64,000 nt of DNA, taken from NCBI RefSeq assembly GCF_030068505.1, contig NZ_JAQOSO010000087.1:1-64000 (forward strand), in the 5' to 3' direction. The translations under genes were made by a program, and so were the position numbers. The notes below the pieces were generated by a model, which saw only the letters and a program-made list of their open reading frames with translations, ran no database searches and was not told where the DNA came from. The stretch comes from Roseofilum capinflatum BLCC-M114 (GTDB taxonomy: Bacteria; Cyanobacteriota; Cyanobacteriia; Cyanobacteriales; Desertifilaceae). Shown one piece after another: positions 8,107-17,411 of this stretch (the first letter of the stretch is position 1; every line of letters begins with the position of its first letter).

Positions 8107-8814
8107 GTGGCCATTTCCCCTATTCTTACCTTAGAGCTAAAATTCATTACCATCAGTCTGTGGCTGGGTCTAATCTTCCTAGTCTCGGTCTGGCTGAGTC
8201 GCTACCCTTGGGCGAATGCGGAAATGATTCGCAAAGTTGTCCATATTGGCTCAGGAAATGTGATTCTGTTGGCCTGGTTCTTTGATATTCCCGCTTGGGT
8301 TGGCATCGCAGCGTCGATCGTGTTTAGTGCGATCGCCCTTTTATCCTATTCTTTCCCTATCCTACCGGGGATTAATGGCATCGGTCGCCAAAGTTGGGGC
8401 ACATTTTTCTACTCGGTGAGTATTGGCCTGTTAATTGCCCTGTTTTGGCCCTTGCATCAACCCTATTATGCCGCTCTGGGGATTTTGATTATGACCTGGG
8501 GCGATGCTCTAGCAGCCTTAGTGGGTCAAAATTTCGGCACTCATCCCTATTTCCTGGGCAAAATGAAAAAGACTTGGGAAGGAACAGCGACCATGTTTGC
8601 CGTCAGTTATGGCATCTGTGTGCTGATTTTACTGCCCGTGTATGGCAATGTGGGCTTAATCTGGATCGGTTCGGCGATCGTTGCCCTATTTGCCACGTTC
8701 TTAGAAGCCTTTTCTCGCTTTGGGATTGATAATTTAACGGTTCCTCTCGGTAGCGCTATCTTAGCTTTTGGATTAATGGAAGGTTTGACCCTAGGGGAAT
8801 TTTATCTGCAATGA
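8107..8814 (+). CDS. Phytol kinase-like membrane kinase (VTE5/DGK1/SEC59 family)
   Basis: A 235-residue integral membrane protein with about seven hydrophobic segments. The motifs VVHIGSGN (about residue 44-51), ILIMTWGDALAALVGQNFG (about 126-144) and GKMKKTWEGTATMF (about 151-164) are the CTP/NTP-binding and substrate loops of the polyprenol/phytol kinase family. In cyanobacteria the relative of plant VTE5 phosphorylates phytol recovered from chlorophyll for tocopherol synthesis; that role is inferred. The start is GTG at 8107, about 50 bases after the SRP RNA. It is convergent with map. Confidence 0.85.
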   Translation: MAISPILTLELKFITISLWLGLIFLVSVWLSRYPWANAEMIRKVVHIGSGNVILLAWFFDIPAWVGIAASIVFSAIALLSYSFPILPGINGIGRQSWGTFFYSVSIGLLIALFWPLHQPYYAALGILIMTWGDALAALVGQNFGTHPYFLGKMKKTWEGTATMFAVSYGICVLILLPVYGNVGLIWIGSAIVALFATFLEAFSRFGIDNLTVPLGSAILAFGLMEGLTLGEFYLQ

Positions 8815-8832
8815 GCTGGTATCAAATCTGGT

Positions 8833-9657
8833 TCATAGAGTGCGATCGGTGAGAATCTCATAACCGTTCTCGGTCACCAAAACCGTATGCTCAAATTGGG
8901 CAGAAAGGGCATTATCCACCGTCACCACCGTCCATTGATCCGGTAAAACACGAGTAACTTTTGAACCTTCATTAATAATCGGTTCGATCGCCAATGTCAT
9001 TCCCGGACGCAGTTTCACATTGGGTAGGGCATCCGTGCGAAAGTTAAACACGGCGGGTTCTTCATGCAGGTTACGCCCCACTCCATGACCGGTATAATTT
9101 TCAACGATTGTATATCCATGGGGTTGCACATAATCTTCAATTCCACCCGCAATATCGAGCAGCGTATTACCCGGCTTCACTTGCTTTATCCCTTCATAGA
9201 GGGCTTGCTCTGCCACCTCCATGAGTTTTTGGGTTGATGCCGGAATCTTACCCACGGGAATTGTAATACACGAATCACCGTGATAACCCTGATAGTAGGC
9301 TCCCGTATCTACTTTCAATAAATCCCCTGATTTGAGGACTTGTTTACGGGAGGGAATCCCATGAACCACTTGATGATTTACGGAGGCACAAATAGAAGCC
9401 GGAAAGCCATGATACCCCTTAAAACTCGGTGTTGCCCCCATCTGACGAATCCGTTTTTCGGCATAGGCATCGAGATCGGCCGTCGTCATGCCCGGTTCTG
9501 CGAGTTCAGCAATTTCAGAGAGAACCGTAGCCACAATTTTACCACTGGTTCGCATAATCTCGATTTCGGGTTCTGATTTGATTTCAATGCCTCGATTCCG
9601 TTGACCGAAGAGGGGTTTCATTGTGGGTCGAGAGAAGAGTTTGGTCAAAATGTTCAT
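8833..9657 (-). CDS. map: Methionine aminopeptidase, type I
   Basis: A 274-residue cytosolic metallo-peptidase that removes the initiator Met. The catalytic fold and metal ligands are visible: the His of [20 protein letters not shown], Asp in [17 protein letters not shown], the His of [12 protein letters not shown], Glu in IEPIINEG and Glu in FEHTVLV. A 27-residue N-terminal extension ([15 protein letters not shown]) precedes the usual start of the type Ia fold; it lacks the zinc-finger Cys residues of eukaryotic forms. MAPs often follow ribosomal genes, but here it stands alone. Confidence 0.95.
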   Translation of the reverse strand: MNILTKLFSRPTMKPLFGQRNRGIEIKSEPEIEIMRTSGKIVATVLSEIAELAEPGMTTADLDAYAEKRIRQMGATPSFKGYHGFPASICASVNHQVVHGIPSRKQVLKSGDLLKVDTGAYYQGYHGDSCITIPVGKIPASTQKLMEVAEQALYEGIKQVKPGNTLLDIAGGIEDYVQPHGYTIVENYTGHGVGRNLHEEPAVFNFRTDALPNVKLRPGMTLAIEPIINEGSKVTRVLPDQWTVVTVDNALSAQFEHTVLVTENGYEILTDRTL

Positions 9658-9927
9658 GTGAAATTCTAGGGACGGAGTATGGAGGCAATAGTTAATTTTA
9701 CAGGATGGGGAGATAGGGCGATAGGGCGATAGGGAGTTTGAACGCTCCCCGATCCATTTTAAAGACCCGCATCAAACACCCCTGTCTAATTTTTGCTGGC
9801 CCTAGCTCAGGCCCCAGGAGTATATTATCTTGATCTATATCCCCTGTTTGCAACTGCACCAGGGAGTCTAGGGGCCAAACCGAGACTCGGTTATCCCGAA
9901 CTCAAAACCAACAATCATCAATTATCC

Positions 9928-11121
9928 ATGGATACCAAAGCCTTTTCTCGCACGCTTAAAAAATCTGAAAATTACCATCGCAAAGGGTTTGGCCATCAGG
10001 CTGAAGTGACCCAGCTTATGAATACGGCCTATCAAAGTCCCCTCGTGCAAAAGTTGCGGGAGAATAACTATACTCTCACTCAGGGAAACGTTACCATTCG
10101 ATTGGCCGAGTCCTTTGGCTTTTGCTGGGGAGTAGAACGAGCGGTGGCGATGGCCTATGAAACCCGCGAACATTTCCCCACGGAAGATATCTGGATTACC
10201 AATGAGATTATCCATAATCCGGCTGTCAATGACCATCTGCGCCAGATGAATGTGCAATTTATTCCGGTTGAGGGGAATACCAAGGATTTTTCGGTGGTGA
10301 ACTCAGGAGATGTGGTGATTTTACCGGCGTTTGGCGCAAGCGTCCAGGAAATGAAAGAACTGCATGAGAAGCAATGCAAAATTGTGGATACCACTTGTCC
10401 TTGGGTGTCGAAGGTCTGGAATACGGTGGAAAGACACAAGAAAAAAAGCTACACTTCGATTATTCATGGCAAGTATAAGCATGAGGAAACGGTGGCGACC
10501 AGTTCTTTTGCTGGAACCTATTTAATTGTGCTGAATTTGGAGGAAGCCGAGTATGTCTGTAACTACATCCTCCATGGGGGAGATAAAGAGGAGTTCTTGC
10601 AAAAGTTTAGTCGCGCTTGCTCGGAAGGGTTCGATCCGGATCGGGATTTAGTCGGGGTGGGAATTGCCAATCAAACCACCATGCTCAAAAGTGAAACGGA
10701 GCAGATTGGTAAGTTGTTTGAGCATACGATGATGAAAAAGTATGGCCCTGATACCTTGACGGAGCATTTTCATAGTTTTAATACCATTTGTGATGCGACT
10801 CAAGAGCGTCAGGACGCGATGTTAGGCTTGGTGGAAGAAGAGCTGGATTTGATGGTGGTCATTGGTGGGTTTAATTCGTCGAATACGACCCATCTACAAG
10901 AGATTGCGATCGCCAGAAACATTCCTTCGTATCATATTGATGGGGGCGATCGCATCTTGGCTGATAATCGTATTGAACATAAACCTTTGGATGGCAAGAT
11001 TACTATTGAGGACAATTGGTTGCCTTCTGGCGAAATTGTCGTCGGTATTACTTCAGGTGCGTCCACTCCCGATAAGGCTGTGGAAGAGGTCTTAGAAAAG
11101 ATTTTTGCGGCTAAAGCCTAA
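9928..11121 (+). CDS. ispH: 4-hydroxy-3-methylbut-2-enyl diphosphate reductase (IspH)
   Basis: The last enzyme of the MEP isoprenoid pathway, an iron-sulfur protein producing IPP and DMAPP for carotenoids, phytol and quinones. At 397 residues it has the long cyanobacterial/plant form. The three cluster Cys lie in [20 protein letters not shown] and the [12 protein letters not shown] region; [18 protein letters not shown] and the TSGASTPD motif near the C terminus are characteristic. The start is set at ATG 9928 (MDTKAF); the frame extends 45 codons upstream without similarity to the family. ispF of the same pathway lies at 23448. Confidence 0.96.
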   Translation: MDTKAFSRTLKKSENYHRKGFGHQAEVTQLMNTAYQSPLVQKLRENNYTLTQGNVTIRLAESFGFCWGVERAVAMAYETREHFPTEDIWITNEIIHNPAVNDHLRQMNVQFIPVEGNTKDFSVVNSGDVVILPAFGASVQEMKELHEKQCKIVDTTCPWVSKVWNTVERHKKKSYTSIIHGKYKHEETVATSSFAGTYLIVLNLEEAEYVCNYILHGGDKEEFLQKFSRACSEGFDPDRDLVGVGIANQTTMLKSETEQIGKLFEHTMMKKYGPDTLTEHFHSFNTICDATQERQDAMLGLVEEELDLMVVIGGFNSSNTTHLQEIAIARNIPSYHIDGGDRILADNRIEHKPLDGKITIEDNWLPSGEIVVGITSGASTPDKAVEEVLEKIFAAKA

Positions 11122-11260
11122 TGGGGAATGGGGAATGGGTATATAGCGCGAAGCGCTAGGCAAAAGGCAATAGGCAAAAGGCAATAGGCAATCGCTTGTA
11201 TGGCTTAGGGTCTAGCCTTCAAGCTGTACTCCATAGAAGAGAGAAGCGCTAGATTGCCTA
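11110..11260. repeat. Intergenic repeat cluster (heptamers, AGCGCGAAGCGCT palindrome, GGCAATA/GGCAAAA units)
   Basis: Downstream of ispH, GGGAATGGGGAATGGG is followed by TATAGCGCGAAGCGCTA and then alternating AGGCAAAAGGCAATA units; a second GAAGCGCTAGATTGCC copy follows near 11245. It repeats the architecture seen at 55130 in the opposite orientation. No gene is seen in it. Confidence 0.75.
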
Positions 11261-11344
11261 CTCCCCACTCCCCACTCACCTAAAAAAATAGGGGCAATAT
11301 ATCAAATACCCCTGTTTTTATTTTAAGTGATTTGGATAGAACAA

Positions 11345-12757
11345 ATGGCTCAGAAGAATGACACCCGAATTTTGTTAATCGCCCTGATTGTGTGTTTGGG
11401 GCTGGTGGGTTTCGGTTTATGGTGGTTCCTGAATCGGGGAGAGGGGGAGATCCTTCCCAGTGCAGTTGAAACTGAAACTTCCAATGCTGAGACCGCCTTG
11501 GGGCCTGTGGAAGAGCGGCTCAGTCGTGGAGAGCGGTTGTTGATTGAGGAGGAAGCTACACCCCAGAAACGTAGTGCGGTGACTCAGATGGCTGAGGGCA
11601 ATTGGCAAGGGGCGATCGCTGATTTAGAAGCGTCTTTAAGTCTGAACCGCAACGATCCCGAAGCACTCATCTATCTGAATAATGCCCGCATTGCTGGACA
11701 AAGGGCTTATACTCTGGCTGTCTCTGTCCCCATTACTACCCAGGTTAATGCTGCCCAAGAATTGCTGCGTGGTGTGGCCCAAGTACAACAGGAGATTAAC
11801 CAACAGGGAGGGATTCAGGGGACTCCTGTAGAGATTTTGATTGCTGACGATGGGAATAATCCAGAGGCTGCTGTTGAGATTGCCCAAGCGTTAGTTGCGG
11901 ATGAGCAGGTTTTGGGTGTGGTTGGCCATTTTAGCAGTGGGGTGAGTTTAGCGGCTGCTCCTGTTTATCAGAGGGGGCAGTTGGTGATGATTTCTCCCAC
12001 CTCTACATCCGTGGAGTTGTCGCAAGCAGGCAGTTATATTTTTCGTACTGTTCCCAGCGATCGCTTTACGGGTACAACTCTCTCTCGTTATTTGCTCCAA
12101 AAGTTACAAAAACAAAAGGTGGCGGTATTTTTTAATTCTGACAGCCAGTATAGTCGGTCGCTCAAGGATAGCTTTACCACTGCCCTCTTTGCTGATGGGG
12201 GAGAGGTGGTATCTGAGTTGGACTTTGCCAGCTTGATGTTTAGTGCGGGTAATGCGGTTCAACAAGCTACCAGTCAAGGAGCTGAAGTGATTTTACTGGC
12301 TTCGGATTCCACAGTTTTTAATGCTGCTCTAGATGTGATTATTATTAATGACGGTAAGTTGCCCCTTCTGGGCGGGGATAGTTTATATCAACCCGATGTT
12401 TTAAATGTGGGTAGGGAAAAGGCTGTGGGGATGGTGGTAGCGATTCCTTGGCATTTTTTGGCGAATGCCCAATCTCCCTTTGCCCGACAGAGCCTCCAGT
12501 TATGGGGCGGCCAGGTGAATTGGCGCACGGCTTTAGCCTATGATGCGGCTCAAGTGTTGTTAGAGGCGATCGCCCGCGATCCGAGTCGTTCTGGCATTCA
12601 GCAGACTCTGTTAGCCTCAAATTTTCAGGTCAGTGGAGCATCGGGAACCATTCGCTTCTTGCCATCGGGCGATCGCAATCAGAGCCTTCAGTTAGTCGAA
12701 GTTCAACCCGGCAATAGTACCGGTTTCGGCTATGATTTTGTTCCCCTAGATAATTAA
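11345..12757 (+). CDS. ABC transporter substrate-binding protein, branched-chain amino acid (LivJ) type
   Basis: A 470-residue periplasmic binding protein. Residues 6-30 form a single membrane anchor (RILLIALIVCLGLVGFGLWWFL). A TPR-like segment follows (about 75-115, GNWQGAIADLEASLSLNRNDPEALIYLNNARI), and residues 120-465 are a type I periplasmic binding fold (VSVPITTQVNAAQELLRGVAQ; DDGNNPEAAVEIAQALV; VGHFSSGVSLAAAPVY; MISPTSTSVELS). TPR plus LivJ-like domains recur in cyanobacteria, often beside Ser/Thr kinases. No permease or ATPase gene is adjacent, so a sensory role is as likely as transport. A GTG at 11327 in frame is an alternative start. Confidence 0.85.
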   Translation: MAQKNDTRILLIALIVCLGLVGFGLWWFLNRGEGEILPSAVETETSNAETALGPVEERLSRGERLLIEEEATPQKRSAVTQMAEGNWQGAIADLEASLSLNRNDPEALIYLNNARIAGQRAYTLAVSVPITTQVNAAQELLRGVAQVQQEINQQGGIQGTPVEILIADDGNNPEAAVEIAQALVADEQVLGVVGHFSSGVSLAAAPVYQRGQLVMISPTSTSVELSQAGSYIFRTVPSDRFTGTTLSRYLLQKLQKQKVAVFFNSDSQYSRSLKDSFTTALFADGGEVVSELDFASLMFSAGNAVQQATSQGAEVILLASDSTVFNAALDVIIINDGKLPLLGGDSLYQPDVLNVGREKAVGMVVAIPWHFLANAQSPFARQSLQLWGGQVNWRTALAYDAAQVLLEAIARDPSRSGIQQTLLASNFQVSGASGTIRFLPSGDRNQSLQLVEVQPGNSTGFGYDFVPLDN

Positions 12758-12765
12758 TCCTCTGT

Positions 12766-12801
12766 TTAGGTTGGGTTAAACAATAGTGAAACCCAACCTA
12801 A
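12766..12801. terminator. Hairpin downstream of the binding-protein gene
   Basis: TTAGGTTGGGTT at 12766-12777 pairs perfectly over 12 bp with AACCCAACCTAA at 12790-12801, with a 12-base loop. There is no T run after it on either strand, so it may be a weak terminator or a 3'-end protecting structure. Confidence 0.55.
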
Positions 12802-12813
12802 TTAAGCTAGCTA

Positions 12814-12900
12814 TCGTTAAGAAGCGGGCAAGATGCCCGCACTCCTGAAACCTTTGATATTGAGTCGTGGTAACCTCTGGCTCCCTAGCTATACCCGCAC
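12814..12900 (+). repeat. Two-palindrome intergenic repeat, copy A (right arm decayed)
   Basis: GCGGGCAAGATGCCCGC (12824-12840) is a perfect 6-bp-arm palindrome followed by ACTCCTGAAACCTTTGATATT and a decayed second palindrome ending GGCTCCCTAGC. It aligns with copies at 36136 and 44361. Confidence 0.8.
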
Positions 12901-12906
12901 TAGCAG

Positions 12907-13842
12907 CTAACTCGCTGCAACAGCACTCTCATTTTGTTTGCGCTCAATATCTTGATCTGAAGGGAATTTAACATCCCAGACTAAACCCAGACGTTGCAAG
13001 AGGGCAATCACCCACCAGGAAAAGTCTATTTGCCACCAATTCATGCTAAACCGAGCAGAGTAAGGAAAAGCATGATGGTTATTGTGCCAACCTTCCCCTA
13101 GAGTAATCATGGCAATCAGGGGATTATTGCGGCTGAAATCTCCAGTCTTGAAGGGTTGAGTCCCCCACAAGTGGCAAATGGAGTTAACCGTGAGGGTTCC
13201 TTGGAAACTGAGCATAATTCGCAATGCACCGCCCCAAATGAGACCTTGAAAAGCACCTTCCCAAGATCCATAAATGGCTCCGCCAATGGCTGCCGGGAGC
13301 GCTAAACCAAGGAATATCCAGAGTAAACAAAAGCGATCGACCCATTGCACGACGCGATCGCTCTTTAAGTCATTAATATAGGGTAAGGGTTCCACCCAAG
13401 TCGCACCGACCATCCAACCAAAATGGCCATGCCAAAATCCTTGGATTTTTCCCCACAAACTTTTTCCGTGTAGGTGGGGGGAATGAACATCTCCGGGTTG
13501 ATCGCTATAGAGGTGATGCTGGCGATGGTGGCTGACCCAACTGGAGATCGTTCCTTGAGTCGATATACAAGCACAAATACCAATCAGGGCTTTCAGAATT
13601 GGCCCAGTCTTAAACGCTTTGTGGGAAAATAAGCGATGATATCCCACACTCACCCCTAGAATGGTGAGAATGTAAAAACCGACGAGTAAGGCAATGTCAA
13701 GGGGGGCAACCGATTTTTCCCACCAGATGACTGCGGCGATCGCCACAATGAACCCAATTCTAGGAACGGTTAAGGTGAGCGTATTAATCACTCTTCGGCG
13801 ATTAAGATCGGCTACGGCTTCAGAACTACTGTAATTGGTCAT
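12907..13842 (-). CDS. desC: Acyl-lipid delta-9 fatty acid desaturase (DesC type)
   Basis: A 311-residue membrane di-iron enzyme that introduces the first double bond into fatty acyl chains of membrane lipids. The three His boxes are clear: HRLFSH (about residue 82), HRQHH (about 119) and HNNHH (about 254), with four hydrophobic helices between. The short N terminus and SHHRQHHLYSD spacing fit the cyanobacterial DesC group acting on lipid-bound stearate. The start is set at 13842, with AAAGG upstream; the frame runs ten codons further to 13872. Cyanobacterial desC genes are often cold-responsive, but no element shows this here. Confidence 0.92.
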   Translation of the reverse strand: MTNYSSSEAVADLNRRRVINTLTLTVPRIGFIVAIAAVIWWEKSVAPLDIALLVGFYILTILGVSVGYHRLFSHKAFKTGPILKALIGICACISTQGTISSWVSHHRQHHLYSDQPGDVHSPHLHGKSLWGKIQGFWHGHFGWMVGATWVEPLPYINDLKSDRVVQWVDRFCLLWIFLGLALPAAIGGAIYGSWEGAFQGLIWGGALRIMLSFQGTLTVNSICHLWGTQPFKTGDFSRNNPLIAMITLGEGWHNNHHAFPYSARFSMNWWQIDFSWWVIALLQRLGLVWDVKFPSDQDIERKQNESAVAAS

Positions 13843-13872
13843 CCAGGAACCTTTTATCAAATCATTAAGCAC

Positions 13873-14162
13873 TTTTACGGATTGTATCAGCTTTTCGACC
13901 GTTACAGGGCAATCTTAGACTCTTTTAAGGATCTATTGGGGCCTTCACAGGGGGGGCGATCGCACCAGACTATTCATTGCTCTATGGAGTTATTCACCCT
14001 TCCAGAGCCTATCAAAATTAAGAATGTTACGGGCATATATACTCATTACCTGTTACCTATTACCGCGCGAAGCGCTCTATCCTTAACCCTTGCCAGATCT
14101 TCAATTGAGCGCTAAGGTCTCAAATAGGTCGATTCAACCGAACCTGAGTAGGAGGAAAACCC
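13873..14162. other. Intergenic region with palindromic repeat
   Basis: This 290-base gap holds no convincing gene. At 14043-14083 the string CATTACCTGTTACCTATTACC is followed by the palindrome CGCGAAGCG, one of the dispersed repeat units. AGGAGGAAA at 14150-14158 is the ribosome binding site of the next gene. Confidence 0.6.
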
Positions 14163-14471
14163 ATGAGCAGCATCTATCCCACTGAAGCTATCGAGAAATT
14201 AGCCGCAGAAATTGGTGAAAATGTCTATATGGATATTGCTAAATGGCATCTTTATCTCAATGATGCCCATCTTCATACCCCGTTAGCAGAGCGCCTTTAT
14301 CCTCTACTAGAAGAAAATCGCCTCGAAGAAAATCAAGTCTTAGAAATTCTACAAGCTATCACTGTGAAACTGGGCGGAGGTCGTCGGGAAGTTCCCCTGC
14401 TAGATTTAATGCCGATGCAAGCCCAGTTAAATTTAATGGATTTGCTCGAAGAATTTCAGCGTAATCTTTAG
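14163..14471 (+). CDS. DUF3181 family protein
   Basis: A 102-residue soluble, mostly helical acidic protein restricted to cyanobacteria. The text MDIAKWHLYLNDAHLHTPLAE and the C-terminal GGGRREVPLLDLMP match what I recall of DUF3181. Function is unknown. A strong AGGAGGAAA ribosome binding site stands six bases before the ATG. Confidence 0.85.
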   Translation: MSSIYPTEAIEKLAAEIGENVYMDIAKWHLYLNDAHLHTPLAERLYPLLEENRLEENQVLEILQAITVKLGGGRREVPLLDLMPMQAQLNLMDLLEEFQRNL

Positions 14472-14534
14472 AGCGCTTGGCGCTGGGATATAGTAAACAG
14501 GAAATAACTTTTGCCTTTTTCCTAAAGTTCTGTA

Positions 14535-16001
14535 TCAAACACCAAATAAATTTTTCAGCCGTTTTCTCACCCAAACCACCGGATTTTTATCATCTTCAGC
14601 AGCATCCACGAGTCCCATTTCTCGCAACTGCTTTTGTCGCTCAGAAAGTTCTTCTTGGTGTTTAGCAAACTCCTGCACAATCACCTCAGACAGTTCTGGG
14701 TGTTGCTGCAAGAGTTTTTCAAATCCTTTATGATTAATGGCAAATAAAATCGTCTCTTCAACGGCGCGAACTGAAGCCGTGCGGGGAATGCCCAACATTA
14801 AAGAGAGTTCTCCAAAAAACTTACCTGGGCCCAAATGAGTTAAATGTTTGTTAATTTTTTCAACATAAACTTCCACAGTTCCCGATAAGACGATATAAAA
14901 CCCATCGCCTGGATCTCCTTCTCGAAATAGCACTTCAGTTTCTCTTAACCGTCGCCGACATCCCACTTCAATCAGTTGTCTTAATTCCAGTTCGGTAAAA
15001 TTTTCAAAGTAGGTGACTTGGGGCAGTAAATTCCGTAAGGCTAGAGGCTTGGGCTGTTGAATGGCCTCTTTTTGGGTAATTTCTAAAAAATCCTGGGCTT
15101 CCGATTTTCTGCGTCCAATGGGATAGAGAACTTCTGGATTTTTCAACCATAGATCTTGCTGAGGGAAGGGAATGGTAATATTGTATTGTCTGAGGTGATA
15201 TTCAATTAAAAAGTTGAGAGAACTGGTAATATGGGGTTCTAAATCTACACGGGAAACCCAAACCCAGAGTTCAAAATCTAAGGAGCTGGCTCCAAAGCCA
15301 ATAAAAATTACTTTGGGGGGCGGTTCTGAGCTGACTGAAGGCTCCATATAAGCAGCTTTTAAGAGGGCTTCAGTGACGAGAACGGGATCGCTACCATATT
15401 CTACACCGACAGGAATGTGAATCCGATTGGTGGGGGATTCATAATTCCAATTAAGAATAATATTTTCGACTAAATGGCTATTGGGAACAACAACTGAACC
15501 CCCGCGCCGGGTGCGAATTAAGGTGGAGCGTAGGGAGATTTCTTGGACATAACCATCCATGCCCTCAAATTCGACAAAATCGCCGACGCGCAGTTTACGT
15601 TCAACCAGTAAGGTGAGTCCACTGGTAAAGTTTTTGGTGATACTTTGTAGTCCTAAACCAATACCAACGCCTAAACCCCCTGCGAGTACGGTTAAAGAGG
15701 CTATATCAAAGCCATTGGTTTGTAGAATAATGAGAAAACCAATGGTGGAGAAGCTGTAACTGACAATGGTGGCGATCGCCTGACGGTTGCCTTCGTCAAT
15801 TTTGAGCTTGCGGAGTAGGCGATATTTGAGGAAGTTTTTCAGCAGCCTGGCACAGACAAGGACAATGACTAAGGCAACGAGTATATTGATAATGGCAAAA
15901 ATGGTGATCGGTTCATTGCCAATTGTGAGGATGGAAGTATTGGAAATTTCGTTAATCAGGTTAACTATCGTTTGCCACAGTCTGGCGATCGTGCTACTCA
16001 T
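14535..16001 (-). CDS. MscS-type mechanosensitive channel with C-terminal cyclic-nucleotide-binding-like domain
   Basis: A 488-residue inner-membrane protein. Three transmembrane helices (about residues 28-50, 68-85 and 92-125) lead into the Gly-rich pore helix TVLAGGLGVGIGLGLQSITKNF typical of MscS, then the beta domain (VGDFVEFEGMDGYVQEISLRSTLIRT) and the mixed C-domain to about 290. Residues 340-455 are a cNMP-binding fold with the phosphate-binding-cassette-like text GPGKFFGELSLMLGIPRTASVRA. MscS-cNMP channels are common in cyanobacteria and may be gated by cyclic nucleotide as well as tension; the Arg for cyclic nucleotide phosphate is present, but ligand use is not proven. Confidence 0.93.
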   Translation of the reverse strand: MSSTIARLWQTIVNLINEISNTSILTIGNEPITIFAIINILVALVIVLVCARLLKNFLKYRLLRKLKIDEGNRQAIATIVSYSFSTIGFLIILQTNGFDIASLTVLAGGLGVGIGLGLQSITKNFTSGLTLLVERKLRVGDFVEFEGMDGYVQEISLRSTLIRTRRGGSVVVPNSHLVENIILNWNYESPTNRIHIPVGVEYGSDPVLVTEALLKAAYMEPSVSSEPPPKVIFIGFGASSLDFELWVWVSRVDLEPHITSSLNFLIEYHLRQYNITIPFPQQDLWLKNPEVLYPIGRRKSEAQDFLEITQKEAIQQPKPLALRNLLPQVTYFENFTELELRQLIEVGCRRRLRETEVLFREGDPGDGFYIVLSGTVEVYVEKINKHLTHLGPGKFFGELSLMLGIPRTASVRAVEETILFAINHKGFEKLLQQHPELSEVIVQEFAKHQEELSERQKQLREMGLVDAAEDDKNPVVWVRKRLKNLFGV

Positions 16002-16104
16002 GTCAGCCTAGTAAGGGGTCTATCGTGCCGATACATACCGCACGGCGCTGGTAATCTGTATCGATCTTTCGTTCTGTTCTATCATATTTCTGTTCTTAAG
16101 GGGG

Positions 16105-17166
16105 TTATGTAGGCTTCGGGTGCTGAGGGAATGGGGTTGGCGCTATTAGGGTTTCGCAAAAGTCGAGTAATCGATTCATGGCCCAAAATCGATCTTCTAA
16201 ACGGTTAGGCTTGTTAATGTGACCGATATGACCGCCTTTTTTCGTCAGGATCAGATGGGCGTTGGGGTTTTGTCCCATGTATTGCTTCATGAGTGGGATG
16301 ATTTTTGGATCGAATAGGGGATCGTCTTCAGCATAAATAATTAAGTAAGGAAGGGTAAGCTGGTCTAAAAAGTATAGGGCGCTGGTTTGCTGATAATAGT
16401 CTTCAACGCTGTTAAACTTGTAGTAGTCGATGACCATTTCGCGATCGCACCGATCTACTGAAGTCATCCGTTCTAGAGCATCCGGTTTTAAGCTCTGGGG
16501 AAACAATTTTTGCCGTTTTTCGGCTTCAGCGCGAAATTTTCGTACAAAACTCTGCTCGATTTTTCGACCCATAACCGTGCTTTGTAGATGGGCTAGGGAA
16601 CGGTTAGATTCGAGATTGGTGGCTAAGGTCGCTCCGCCGCAGATCGGGGAGGAATCAGTTTCCATGGCTGCTTTGACTCCCCATAAAGCCAATTGTCCCC
16701 CCATAGACGCACCGGTGAGAATGACTGGAGTCGGGCAACCCAGGGCAATCAGTTGTTCGGCCAGATGGACTTGATCTTGTCCTTCTCGCCAACCGTAGGA
16801 GGAGGGGATAGGGGAAAGTTCGGCAGTTTTCCCGTGACCTCGCCAGTCGTAGAGGAGAATGGCAAAGTTACGGTGGTAAGCTTTGCGGCCGAGTAAAGTC
16901 GCGTACCACTCCTGGTTAACAATGCCGTTGATTCCGGTATTGAAGATGATCGTGCCTTTGGCATGGGGGGGACAACTCCAGATTCCCCAGAGGGGAACCC
17001 CTTCAGCACCGGTGAAGATCTGTTCTTGCCAAGGAACTGGGGGCAGATGGCGTAACCAGGGGGCGCGATCGCCCCATTTTTGCCAGGTTGTGCCATACCA
17101 GTAGTCTACAGCCAGGGTTTGGATTAAACCATCATTGAAATATAAGGGAGGTTGATAGTCAATCAT
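16105..17166 (-). CDS. Alpha/beta hydrolase, YheT-like (AB_hydrolase-4 group)
   Basis: A 353-residue serine hydrolase. The nucleophile elbow is GASMGG (about residue 153-158), the oxyanion region TGINGIVNQEWY lies near residue 78, the acid is in IYAEDDPLFD (about 280) and the catalytic His in TKKGGHIGH (about 313). The long N-terminal cap and this spacing fit the YheT-like esterase group, for which no substrate is established. It stands alone upstream of the MscS-like gene. Confidence 0.85.
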   Translation of the reverse strand: MIDYQPPLYFNDGLIQTLAVDYWYGTTWQKWGDRAPWLRHLPPVPWQEQIFTGAEGVPLWGIWSCPPHAKGTIIFNTGINGIVNQEWYATLLGRKAYHRNFAILLYDWRGHGKTAELSPIPSSYGWREGQDQVHLAEQLIALGCPTPVILTGASMGGQLALWGVKAAMETDSSPICGGATLATNLESNRSLAHLQSTVMGRKIEQSFVRKFRAEAEKRQKLFPQSLKPDALERMTSVDRCDREMVIDYYKFNSVEDYYQQTSALYFLDQLTLPYLIIYAEDDPLFDPKIIPLMKQYMGQNPNAHLILTKKGGHIGHINKPNRLEDRFWAMNRLLDFCETLIAPTPFPQHPKPT

Positions 17167-17272
17167 TGAATTTAGGGAAGCGATCGCCAGAAGTGTTAGC
17201 CTTCTGGAAAATGAGAAAAGAGGGATCGCCAGAAGCGATGAAGGCTTGATTGCGTTTCTTGTGCTATCCCTA

Positions 17273-17401
17273 CCCTAGTGCCGTGACAACCCTAAAATGG
17301 TGGGTTACGGCGGATTGATAGATTGCTGTCAGAGTCTAGGTTTTAGCCGCCTAACCCACCCTACGCTAATGCACTATTTTAGCTGTGTCATGGCACTAGG
17401 G
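17273..17401. mobile_element. MITE-like element with 16-bp terminal inverted repeats
   Basis: CCCTAGTGCCGTGACA at 17273 and TGTCATGGCACTAGGG at 17386-17401 are inverted repeats matching at 15 of 16 positions. Inside them GGTGGGTTACGGCGG and CCGCCTAACCCACC form a second imperfect inverted pair. The element is 129 bp with no coding capacity, the form of a non-autonomous miniature transposable element. A target-site duplication is not obvious. Confidence 0.75.
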
Positions 17402-17411
17402 CCACAGAATT

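Noticed and set aside
13882-14115. A 77-codon frame between desC and the DUF3181 gene
   Set aside because: It runs through dispersed repeat sequence, has no ribosome binding site and no recognisable domain.
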